Assembly: GCA_949825025.1 (NCBI GenBank)
Contig: OX463781.1
Span: forward strand, 21,883,630 to 21,947,629
Length of the DNA: 64,000 bases
Source: Siphlonurus alternatus
Taxonomy: Eukaryota > Arthropoda > Insecta > Ephemeroptera > Siphlonuridae
Reading direction: 5' to 3'
Position 1 is the stretch's first letter, and each line of letters opens with the position of its first letter. Under the pieces are notes generated by a model. That model was not told the DNA's origin and did no database searches. It saw only the letters and a list, made by a program, of their open reading frames with translations. Below are positions 21,401 through 59,317 of the stretch, piece after piece. Both the position numbers and the translations under genes were made by a program.

Positions 21401-23900
21401 ATCAAAAATTCGCAGATGAAGTCTCAGAAAATGACAGATGAATATGGTATCATAGAGCTATAATAACATTCATAACTTGTCAAATTAAGCAATTTAACGT
21501 TAGATATTTCACCTACCTTTATGAAATGTTATAGAGTGTATTCTTGGGCTGGTCCTGTGCAATTATTTAACACAAATATTGTGTATTTATGTTCTAATTA
21601 CTTAAAAAATGTGGCACAGAAACATGTGCTTCCTTTCAGAGAGGGAGGAGCTTGTTTGATGACGTGCAAAAGGGGCGGTAACAATTGAAAATTAGCGCTA
21701 AATTGTTTTAAATCAAACCTTTGTTTTCATAACACTGCATAAAATGATATTAAATTAATTTCGAACAAAAATATTTATTAATTTATCAATAAATCATCAT
21801 ATATGAGGTCCAATTTTCTCCATATTTAACACGTAATCCAAAATGGCGTCCTAATTAAAAAAAGATATCCAGGTGGGAAACTTGTTCGCGAGACATAGCC
21901 GCGCGGTTAGTTGTCCGCAAGAATTTGTCCAATAGGTTTGGCTAAATATTTTGTCCAGACCGACTTATCCAAGTACTTGTCCAGGACTAACTTGTCCGCG
22001 AGCCTAAGTTCCTAGGTTAGCCAGACCAGAACGTGGATAAGTTATCCGCTGGCTAAAGTCGCGGATAAATCCTCCCTGAATTCCACCCATAGATTCTAAA
22101 GCACTTGGAAAAAAATACATTACATGCTTATTAAAATTTAATTTGTATTACATTTGAGTTTGTTGCAAATTTTGACCATAACACATTAGGGTTAAAGGTT
22201 ATGCCAGATATAAAGTAGAACTAAGAAACATTTTATGTTTTGTGTATGTCTGTGTCTGCCTAATTAAAAGAAACAAAATGTAGGTAATCACTGTATGTAG
22301 TTAATCAATATATCACAGATCCATCGAGGGGTGGCTAGGGTGGGCGGAGAGGGGGCATTTTTATTTTTTTATTTAACATGGGCAATATCAGCATTTTCCC
22401 CACTCCAATTCTTTTTTTTAAACATTAACCTTATGGAGACAGCCCCTCCCGAAATTTGGATCTGCGCCTGCACTGTATGCAGGGAGAACAGTATAAAATA
22501 AACTGCTAAAGTCTTCATGTGATCCATGGCTTTGTAATAAGATCCGTGGATGAGTGGAATCGGCTTCCGGGTCCTATCAAGAAATGTTCTGAAACACAGT
22601 TTCCTAGTGTTTTAAAGAAACACTATATTTGTAAAAATAGTTTATGATTACACATTTATTTTGACACAAGCTTACAGCTAATGATTGTTTTTTTTCAGTA
22701 GTTATATAAAGGATTGTAACCACTTTTTAGTGAAATAGTGCCATCGGTGCTTTGTTGCAATCCGCACCCTAATTTTTGTAATATATTTTGTATTTGTACT
22801 TTGGGTGAAATAAATAAATAAATAATAAATAAATAATTTCCTGACTGTTGTGTTTGCAGATTGCTGGTCGGTTCCTGCTGGAGCAGAGCTCGCGGGAGGC
22901 GGAGGTGTGGGTGCAGGCAGAGGCCCTGGATGCCCTCATGGACGCCCTGTCCGAGGACTGCAGCGACCAGGCCTGCAAGGAGCTGCAGCTCGTGCACAAA
23001 CTGCGCAACCTGTTGCCTGCTCTGCAGCATAAGGTGGGCATACATTGGGCACAGGACTATTTCTATCTGTACGAGTGTTCAATTATTTAAAAACAAAGAT
23101 AGAAATACATAACATGATAGAAAAATAATCGTTAGGAATGGAGAGTGTACAATACTTATTGATGATCAGCATTAGGCATGTTATAAGACTTGTACACAAC
23201 TCTTGTTTTCTGTAATTATATATTGCTGAATCAACTTTATATGGCAACAACGTTCAACTCCTGCTAAGATACCTTGTCTATTGTTATCTGTATATATAGT
23301 TTTATCTGATATTATCTACTGTTCTAATTTTTGATGCAAATATTTGCATTATCGTCGCCTCAGAATGCAAATCACGTAACTACAAAAAAAATTGATGCAA
23401 TTTTAAACCTTATTTTACTAGAACATAAGGGTCAAAGTCCCATCAATTTTTTTTGTAGTTACGTGATTTGCATTCTGAGGCGACGTTATGTAAAAAGTTT
23501 TATATTATCACAAGCGTCAAAGTATCTGTTACAGTATTTAGATAAACTTTATGAATGATAATTAATGAGTAAATCTGTTGCCTCCCCCTTTCCCCATGTG
23601 TTTCAGTATTTCTATATTCTTACATTTTCTGTAGAGTGTACTTCATGAGTAAAAGTATGCATTAGGCTATATCAGAGAAAGATTATTTTATTAGCAAACA
23701 ATGCAATTTACGATGTCTCCTTAGCACTTGATACTCTTAATTAATCTGCACTTTCTTGGTTTATTGTCACCTGAATTTTTTCGTTGTTGTTTCAGATCCG
23801 TGCAAACCGCCGGTCGTTGGGGGGCTCTCTGGCAGTAGTCACAACGGTCAAGGCCAATCTGGCAAGGTTCATCAAGTACAAGGCCCAGAGAATCAGCTGA
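12029..23900 (+). CDS. HEATR3: HEATR3 / symportin-1 (Syo1) homologue, complete 13-exon gene
   Basis: Thirteen exons (12029-12190, 12890-13044, 14426-14516, 15840-15931, 16518-16621, 17328-17465, 17839-18195, 18654-18781, 18918-19039, 19473-19603, 20104-20354, 22860-23033, 23796-23900) join in phase to 2010 bases, giving 669 residues. The human protein is about 680. Family marks are the basic N terminus MGKSKAKKYK, the HEAT/ARM-like helices (LAAANALR, LLWTLCENSEAALNH, CLQTISEDNP), two acidic loops (residues ~300-328 and ~366-393) and the C-terminal VKANLARFIKYKAQR. Known family role: it binds uL18 (RPL5) and uL5 (RPL11), carries them into the nucleus and helps build the 5S RNP for 60S ribosomes. 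Every border is AG/GT. Several introns carry foldback transposons. An alternative read-through of exon 1 is described under findings. Confidence 0.95.
12191..12454 (+). other. In-frame extension of HEATR3 exon 1 into intron 1
   Basis: If the donor at 12191 is skipped, translation continues 87 codons (VIKKDTRIKICGMLKQYTLT onwards, ending SLVGTMLF...QQSSN) before a stop, giving a 141-residue protein. The added part looks like ordinary soluble protein rather than low-complexity AT translation. I do not recognise it. It could be an intron-retention isoform or chance. Confidence 0.3.
12890..13044 (+). CDS. HEATR3: HEATR3 exon 2
   Basis: The acceptor is gtattgcag and the donor CTCAG|gtcagt. It encodes residues ~55-105, first HEAT helices (SRLRALLGLSCLGDVELDRN, LLMDHSPTVQLAAANALR). 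It ends with two bases of Arg. Confidence 0.92.
13136..13480 (-). mobile_element. Non-LTR retrotransposon 3' fragment (end of reverse-transcriptase ORF)
   Basis: The minus-strand frame ending at 13180 reads ...GKYSFINRTVREWNSLPSEV VGAESYGGFKSAL, the common C-terminal block of LINE ORF2 proteins. It is followed by a short (TAAATC)n-like 3' tail at 13137-13160. Upstream the reading shifts frame, so the copy is 5'-truncated and broken. Confidence 0.75.
13650..13936 (-). mobile_element. Second non-LTR retrotransposon 3' fragment
   Basis: On the minus strand, LYNKLPCDIKCIENLNVFKV SVKRWLADKCFYSVKNYIDY K ends at a stop at 13806-13808. This is a different LINE family C terminus from the neighbour. 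The 3' end carries AAAGATTTTGAATTGAATTT-type repeats near 13655-13685. It is cut at its 5' side by the mariner-like end. Confidence 0.7.
14426..14516 (+). CDS. HEATR3: HEATR3 exon 3
   Basis: The acceptor is ttgttgcag and the donor AAGCAG|gtaaga. It encodes residues ~106-136 (VLSGGATVADLMIADDVMTP), aligning with the human CGGFEVCDDMVTKDIMTP block. It ends in phase 0. Confidence 0.92.
14742..14905. mobile_element. Short foldback/MITE in HEATR3 intron 3
   Basis: Arms at about 14744-14808 and 14841-14904 are near-perfect inverted copies sharing AAGGAGCTATCTG(T/C)CTACCATGAT and an inner AATAATGAGCT(A/G)TCTGCTT. No coding capacity. Confidence 0.75.
15485..15700. repeat. Less AT-rich patch with diverged inverted ends in HEATR3 intron 3
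   Basis: GATATGCATTATGGTGTAG-like sequence near 15490-15510 is inverted as CTACATAATGCACACAT near 15648-15664. The interior is markedly richer in GC than the intron. It is probably an old transposon, family not recognised. Confidence 0.35.
15840..15931 (+). CDS. HEATR3: HEATR3 exon 4
   Basis: The acceptor is gttttttag and the donor CTATG|gtgagt. It encodes the residues ~137-167 SEELFSGK...SIRLLWTL, the helix that in the family reads NVLWNICE. It ends with two bases of Cys. Confidence 0.9.
16518..16621 (+). CDS. HEATR3: HEATR3 exon 5
   Basis: The acceptor is tgcttgcag and the donor GCTG|gtaagt. It encodes (C)ENSEAALNHVNSPATLEILLAAL, residues ~167-201. It ends with one base. Confidence 0.92.
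16919..17118. mobile_element. Near-perfect 200 bp palindrome in HEATR3 intron 5
   Basis: Arm 16919-17014 (ACCAGCAAGGCCTTACCGAT...) is repeated as its reverse complement at about 17024-17118 with almost no mismatch and a spacer of only about 10 bases. It has no coding content. This is the shape of a recently inserted hairpin MITE. Confidence 0.85.
17328..17465 (+). CDS. HEATR3: HEATR3 exon 6
   Basis: The acceptor is ccctgttgcag and the donor GCAG|gtaaca. It encodes (A)AQCLQTISEDNPKAVTY through LQSLIA, residues ~202-247, matching the family CLQTVTEDNP block. Confidence 0.93.
17839..18195 (+). CDS. HEATR3: HEATR3 exon 7 (first acidic loop)
   Basis: The acceptor is gtgttgcag and the donor GACG|gtaagc. 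It encodes residues ~248-366, including the acidic, Ser-rich loop (DEEMSAETSKDAEEVEEDAD), then the helix ICALEILANICSSD, which aligns with QTALEIIVNMCCNED of the human protein. In Syo1 the acidic loop contacts ribosomal-protein cargo. Confidence 0.94.
18348..18422. repeat. (TA)n microsatellite in HEATR3 intron 7
   Basis: About 37 uninterrupted TA units. Confidence 0.97.
18654..18781 (+). CDS. HEATR3: HEATR3 exon 8 (second acidic segment)
   Basis: The acceptor is catatttcag and the donor GTTGAG|gtaagt. It encodes DDDEGSMEVSEGSEDNLSES and on to PPSLPVE. The reading continues in frame past the donor to the next exon, but the GT and the family alignment support splicing. Confidence 0.9.
18918..19039 (+). 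CDS. HEATR3: HEATR3 exon 9
   Basis: The acceptor is ttgtggcag and the donor GTCAG|gtgggc. It encodes VHEALLSHGLLAKTMSMTQS onward, matching the family EVHTALTNYL position. It ends with two bases of Arg. Confidence 0.92.
19473..19603 (+). CDS. HEATR3: HEATR3 exon 10
   Basis: The acceptor is tctgttcag and the donor ACTG|gtgagt. It encodes LRKLQCRALLSLHNLVRGLS and EELGGPEQLG, aligning with human IQCRALFCLQSL and EHLGG. Confidence 0.94.
20104..20354 (+). CDS. HEATR3: HEATR3 exon 11
   Basis: The acceptor is tgtctcacag and the donor CTGGTG|gtaagt. It encodes (E)WHSDMEILEAATTSLRALTT to the helix NVRINVYRVVASLAAIVS, which matches NVGVRVNVVSILGITG. It ends in phase 0. Confidence 0.94.
20593..22088. 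mobile_element. 1.5 kb DNA-transposon-like element with long, iterated inverted ends
   Basis: The left end GGGTGGAATTCAGGGAGGA at 20593 and its complement at 22070-22088 begin inverted repeats of about 250 bases built from short motifs (TTGTCCGCG, GGCTAA, GGACAAGT). The inverted block even includes CGCCATCTTGGATTACGTGT near 20830 and its match near 21830. No transposase frame was seen in the middle, so it is non-autonomous. It fills much of HEATR3 intron 11. The superfamily is not assigned. Confidence 0.8.
22310..22475 (-). mobile_element. hAT-like MITE fragment
   Basis: The minus strand begins CAGGCGCAGATCCAAATTTC, then GGGAGGGGCTGTCTCCATAA GGTTAATGTTT, matching the left end of the element at 42603 (CAGGCGCGGATCCAG..., CTCCATAAGGCCAATGTTTA). 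The other end (cagatccatcgagggg) is diverged. It lies in HEATR3 intron 11. Confidence 0.5.
22690..22838 (+). mobile_element. Possible LINE 3' end with AAATA tail
   Basis: TTTTGTATTTGTACTTTGGGTG followed by (AAATA/AAAT)n resembles the 3' end common to many arthropod LINEs. No coding part is readable. It sits just before HEATR3 exon 12. Confidence 0.35.
22860..23033 (+). CDS. HEATR3: HEATR3 exon 12
   Basis: The acceptor is tgtgtttgcag and the donor CATAAG|gtgggc. It encodes 58 residues, IAGRFLLEQSSREAEVWVQA, EALDALMDAL and so on, matching the family GEALDALFDVF block. It is phase 0 on both sides. Confidence 0.94.
23353..23485. mobile_element. 133 bp hairpin MITE with TTAT target duplication
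   Basis: Perfect arms of about 45 bases (CGTCGCCTCAGAATGCAAAT at the left end, its complement at the right) surround a ~40 base spacer. TTAT occurs directly outside both ends (23349-23352 and 23486-23489). It lies in HEATR3 intron 12. Confidence 0.85.
23796..23900 (+). CDS. HEATR3: HEATR3 exon 13 (C terminus)
   Basis: The acceptor is gttgtttcag. It encodes 34 residues ending VKANLARFIKYKAQRIS and the stop TGA at 23898-23900. The family C terminus reads NVKMNLRRFIAYQ. Confidence 0.93.
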   Translation: MRANRRSLGGSLAVVTTVKANLARFIKYKAQRIS

Positions 23901-23917
23901 GCAGTGTAGCGGCAGTA

Positions 23918-23923
23918 AATAAA
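23918..23923 (+). promoter_or_regulatory. Poly(A) signal candidate for HEATR3
   Basis: An AATAAA lies 17 bases after the stop codon. A second AATAAA-containing stretch lies near 24213 and would give a longer 3'UTR. Which one is used is not known. Confidence 0.4.
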
Positions 23924-25599
23924 TGTTATTCTCAAGTTGCTCTGTCTTATTGCAAAAATTATAACCTATCGACATGAACAGTTCTCTAAGAACATTGATA
24001 ATTTTTTTTAAATGCATGATTATACTATGGCATTTATTGTTGATTTTTAGTTTATTTTAGCCATACACATGAAACTTAAGTTCACCATGTTCCATATAGA
24101 CTGTGTAGCAACACTCACGAACAAAGGCGGACCAGATAAAGTTTGTGTTGTCTCTATGTGTAGTGCATACAGCAACAGACGCAAAGTAAGATAATGGTTA
24201 ACTAACTGATATGTAAATAAAAGTTATTTACTCAGTAGTTTGTTTATTATTTTAGATGTGAAACGATTATGTTATTTTTTTTTAAATTTCAAATAATTCA
24301 GCACTATTTATACAAAGTATAATTATGTTGTATGTAACATAAAGTCAATTAAATCACGTCTAAATCAAAATTAGAGCATATTTATATACACTGTCAATTT
24401 CCCTTCATTGTGAAGTGTAATACACAGTAATAATTTATTTGGATTGTTTTAGCTTAATTTACAATACAACATACCGGTAAATCACGTCATTTCTATGAAT
24501 CTATCATATGAAATTTATTATAAATAATTAGAATAATGTATTAGTTGTTGATTCACTTGCCATGCTAATTAAGTCCAATGATTGATTATTTTTTACTTTA
24601 CAATAATTAAGTGCTATAATTAATTACTACAATAAATATTAATAATAAACTGATGTTGAAATAATTAATTTACTGAATTTTTGCACCACCCCATATCCTC
24701 ATGATGTCCTCATCAGTGCTGAATAAAAGTTAAAAAAAAAAAAAATAGAAAAACTATTTCTTAGATTTAATTAACTTTAAATTTATTTAAAAAAAAAATT
24801 GCATCCTGCCAATCTTTCACCATGCACATCTTTTTTTAAATATATTGTATAAAAATGATTTTTTTTTTTTTTTTTTTTAATATTGCCTTACACAACAATT
24901 ATAGAGTATAAAAGCTATTTCTAGAGCTGTTCCTCTCTAGCTCAAGCATTTTCTCAGAAGTCCATTGAAACTTAATTGCACATCCCGTATTGGATTATTT
25001 TGTATCTATATTTATATATATATATAATATATAGAGACGACTGTGGAAGAAGATAATACACACATGAATAAAATTAGTTGTTGTGTAAGCTAGGGGCAAC
25101 TATTTCTAAAAAATAACAATAAATCCTTTTATTTAAATATATGTAATTGGAAAATTGGATGAGCCCGGCCATATATAATATAAATATATAGCTCCATTTC
25201 CATTTCTCCATATGTTAAAAGTATATTATATAGTCAACTAAAAATTTATAACTAAAAAAACTAGCTCGAATTTGTGTACCTGATATCGCGCTATTATACT
25301 GATAGAGGGGATTCGATGCCATGTACAAAAGAGAACATTTTAATTTTTTTTTCTCATAATTTTCATACGTGATATTTTTTTTTTAAGATTTTGGGCGGGT
25401 ACCTTCCCTTAAGTTTCGATCATCATTAATGAAATTCAAATTTATTAATTAAATTAGACTATTGTTTCGGATTGTTAATTTAAGTACGATTGTTATATAA
25501 AATTGTGCTTGATGTAATAAAATGTATATATATTATATGACTGTATATGTGATAAAAATGATAATTAATACAGTATATATATCATTATATTTTAAGGAA

Positions 25600-26000
25600 C
25601 TTCAGGAGCCGTTTATTTCAAGAACTTCAAAAAGTCTCGATCCCTATTCGAGACACTGTCAGACACTCCTGTACGTCTCTGCTCTCCAAAATGATCGTGT
25701 CGTTGATGTGTCTCGCTGTCTCGAATCCTTAGATTACCCTTCAAACTACAGCGCGCAATTGTTGCGCACCATTCGCATTTTTTTGTTTTTGACTTTTGGC
25801 GGGATGATGATGGTTTCGCTCGCTAAATTGTCAGAGTATCACATTGTTCTCTGCTAGAATCGTGAATCGTGCGAAAATGCACAGAATTTACACAATGCAA
25901 AACATCTTTACTTTATCGTTACCAACAATTATTGCCTCCGGATTCTAAACCAGTTAACGAACAGCCACAAAGTCCACGAGCAGCTATATTTTGTCAGCAG
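25600..26000 (+). other. Candidate non-coding first exon
   Basis: A 400-base stretch clearly less AT-rich than its surroundings ends in a textbook donor, TCAGCAG|gtaagaaag, at 26001. It has no long recognisable coding frame. It could be a 5'UTR exon of a plus-strand gene (possibly the candidate at 36552) or a lncRNA exon. Inference only. Confidence 0.25.
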
Positions 26001-26673
26001 GTAAGAAAGATATATTTTGTCTTATTGATACATATGTCTTATTAATTTTTATTTTAAGAGAATTAATTCAGGTTTTGCTTCCAATTAACTAATGTATCAT
26101 GATGTACTGCATTTGCATAGACTATATTTTGCAAGAGAAGTGTCCAATAATTGTATATAATTAATTATGCCTCCTCCTAGCTGCTCTCATAGAGGCAGTC
26201 TATTTGTGTTGTAATGCTAGCATAATATATCTGTTGCTTGCCGGGCCAGTATAGCTCCTCAAGAAGAAAGGGAGGGCGGCCGGGTCGAGACAGTTTTCAT
26301 GAGCTATTGGTTGTCAACTTGCACAAATTTGCATGCTGCAGATATAATTAAGGCAGAGCTGAGCCAGGCATACGACAAAGTAGATTTTATATACATCTTA
26401 TGGTCTAGCTGCTTCGGTGGGAGGATTCGAGCTTAATAGAAGGACCTATATATGAATACATGCAATGGGACACTTAATTCTCTTGCAAAGTATGCATGCA
26501 GTGTACAGAAATTATGCATCATTTGAAACGTGATGACCCTTTTATTATAATATATGCACATATTGCACACATTTCTGTCCATTTTAAAACTTGTGCTGTA
26601 TGCAATTATTCATGAACGAATATAATTACTGCAATACTATAATAATAGCTGCAGTACGTGTGTTGTACAGATA

Positions 26674-26848
26674 CCCTAGTCGAAAAATAAGAGTGCTAAG
26701 TGGTAATTTGAGCAGTAGTCAAGTAGTTGACTACTTGTTTTTAAGTAATCAACTACTTGTTTCAAGTAGTTGACTACTTAAAAACAAGTAGTCAACTACT
26801 TGACTACTGCTCAAATTACCACTTAGCACTCTTATTTTTCGACTAGGG
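26674..26848. mobile_element. 175 bp perfect hairpin MITE with TA duplication
   Basis: The ends CCCTAGTCGAAAAATAAGAG and the complement CTCTTATTTTTCGACTAGGG lie between TA at 26672-26673 and 26849-26850. The arms are identical almost to the centre. The inner part repeats AAGTAGTTGACTACTT, itself a palindrome, several times. A Tc1/mariner-type mobilisation is inferred from TA. Confidence 0.85.
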
Positions 26849-26858
26849 TATGAGAGTG

Positions 26859-26889
<31 letters not shown>

Positions 26890-27599
26890 ATATAAAGTTG
26901 GAACACATCGATATAGATTAATTCTTACCAATATATATTTCAATTTTATACTCTCATTATATCTGTACATATAGATACACTGGCTGTCATATTCAAATAG
27001 GATTTTCTCACGTCCTTTATAGTTTTTGGTAGCCCGGTTAATTGTAACGAAGAATGGCACCTCATCACAGGCTAACCTCAGCGAAAGCACTTTCGAGTGG
27101 TTATTATTTTTAATGGCATGCATGCAGAATTATGACGTTTACAAACTTTTTTGTATCTATCCTACCAGCTGGATCTTCATAAAAATAATTAAAATACAAT
27201 TATAAAACACCTTAATTAAATATTGAATGTATATGATAATATATACTATAACAGTATCACGTACTAAATTTACAGGTGTTTCTTATTTTAGCCTTATCTG
27301 TGAATTTAATTAATATTTATTTAATATAATATAATATGTATTAATAGCACTCGTGATTTTGCTTTTACTATGTGATAATTAATTATGTATGACACTTCTT
27401 TCATGATTTTTCTATCAAGTGCGTATATACGTGTATATGCCAGGTGCGTTTGTTATAATAATATATATTATAAATTAATTATTTTCTACCAGAAATAAGA
27501 CTACGATCCTATATTTACCACATGAAAAATATATAATGTATATTATATGCTGTCAACTATAAATCAAAACCATCTTTGAACATGCAGTGATGATATTTT

Positions 27600-27606
27600 A
27601 TATATA

Positions 27607-27677
<71 letters not shown>
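27600..27677. repeat. (TA)n microsatellite
   Basis: An almost uninterrupted run of TA units. Confidence 0.95.
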
Positions 27678-27682
<5 letters not shown>

Positions 27683-28475
27683 AGATGGCATGCTTATGTG
27701 AAATTAAGGAACCGCACTCTCTCTAAACATAATTGCATGCATGATCTTATACGTATAATTCAGGTCAATTTTGGATATTTTACGGAAGCCATCATTCTAT
27801 ACTTTAGGCAACTTGGCAGCAAATTTTTAATGTTTTCAATTGCGGATAATAATGTAGAAATTTAAAGGTGAACAGCTTTTGGGAAATTTAACCATATCTT
27901 AATTATGGGGCCAGATTTTTTTTGTTTTTGTTTTTATGGATAACTTTATTAATATATTTTTAGGTTAAATATTGATTTTTTTATAAATTAATTTATATGT
28001 AATGAATATATAGCGTCCATGATAGCTATAATTAAGCTTCCGATGTAGTACATCTCTTGCAGCGATGTCGTAAATTTGTAAGGCTGACAAATGCAGTCTC
28101 CTGTAGGCGCGACGAGTTATAATAATGAAGTTAAATTACCATGGAAGTGAAAAATATACTTAATTTATATCATGATAAATTTATTATGTATATTATAAAT
28201 ATATATAATTATAAATAACTGAATTCAGTGTGAGAGATATATCACATATTATATATTATATATAATCTGGAGTATCATATTACTCTCTGTTATTTGATTT
28301 CTTTATTTATGAAAGATGTAATCATATAATTTATTGGAATGCCGATTAAATACAACAAAAAGTTGCAAACACAATTAATTTAATGCATTCATGGCAGTAT
28401 ATAAAGATCCAAAACTTATTTTATTTCTCAGAGTTGTTTATATGGGTTCCACTCGATCGGTATACTCGATCGAAA

Positions 28476-28479
<4 letters not shown>

Positions 28480-28535
<56 letters not shown>
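28480..28535. repeat. (TA)n microsatellite
   Basis: An uninterrupted TA run of about 27 units. Confidence 0.95.
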
Positions 28536-28541
<6 letters not shown>

Positions 28542-29636
28542 AGCTTTTATGCTTTTATTATTTATTTTATAAAATTATAAATAGAATAACAAATTTCCTT
28601 TCGTATGATTATTGATTAATAATCAATATTTCTCACAAATGATAAGGTATTTCTTAAAAATCAAGCTTTCACAGTCTCCCCACGAGAATTGTTCCTTCCT
28701 CTTATTACAAATTGATATTCTGACTTTATCCCAAACTTAATTTCACTGCAGCTGTCACACTTATAAATTAGTTTAACCCTCTCTGAATCTTTGTTAACCT
28801 TTTACTATATTGAAAGAAATCAAGCTGAAAAATGAATATTTATTCAATAAATCAATTACATTTTACGCTTCATATAAATTTTTATTCCTTCTTTAAACAA
28901 ACATGCTTAATATTTTCCACACCTAACATATTAAGTACAAGACATTTCTTTTTTTAAATTCACTTAAATGATTAACATTAATTGTGCCAACAGCTGTAAC
29001 AATTATTATAATAGTTATATTACATTATTACATAATTACATGATTTTTTAACAAAAAATTAATCAGAATAACATTTATTTTAAAGATATGTAGCATGAAT
29101 ATATTATAATAGAGATATTATAGATATGTAAGGATAGATAATTAATATGAAGCTCATTTATAATCTACATTTAACATTAAAATCCATATCGCCAAATTAT
29201 TTACAATTTCAAAAACAAAAGAAATAATTTGATTACATTCAAGGTATAGAGACTAAATTAATGTTGAGCAATAAATTGATTTGAGGGTTACATTTAACAC
29301 GGTGAGTTTTCATTAATTTTAGTCTCCATCCAATTTACTTCAATTTATTTTAATTTTTGTTGTTAAAATGGCAAAATTGACCAAATGGGCTCAGATTATT
29401 TGGTCAAATTTGACAAATACTAAATTCCAAGAAATGCATTTGAATTAAAATTAAATACTGTAAAAAAAAAAATCATTTATTCGTTATAAAGATTGTCATT
29501 AGGAATATTTTATTTTTAAGAATTATTTAAATGTCCAAATACATTACAATACTACATTATTACTTTTTTTTTTACAAAATAATATTTGAATTAAAATTAA
29601 AAATATCACAATTTTATAATAAAAAAGAAAAAAAAA

Positions 29637-59317
<29,681 letters not shown>

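Larger units (their letters stand above)
23924..29636. other. Intergenic DNA between convergent HEATR3 and GPCR genes
   Basis: Very AT-rich. It holds A/T runs, the candidate non-coding exon at 25600-26000, the hairpin element at 26674-26848 and two (TA)n tracts. No coding exon was recognised. A less AT-rich stretch at about 26160-26400 (with ATTTGCAT near 26323) has no clear identity. AATAAA in minus orientation (plus TTTATT) at 29476-29481 and 29508-29513 could serve the GPCR gene. Confidence 0.5.

Noticed and set aside
25522..25857. 111-codon open frame
   Set aside because: It starts in AT-rich junk and has no recognisable domain. The better reading is a non-coding exon ending at 26000.
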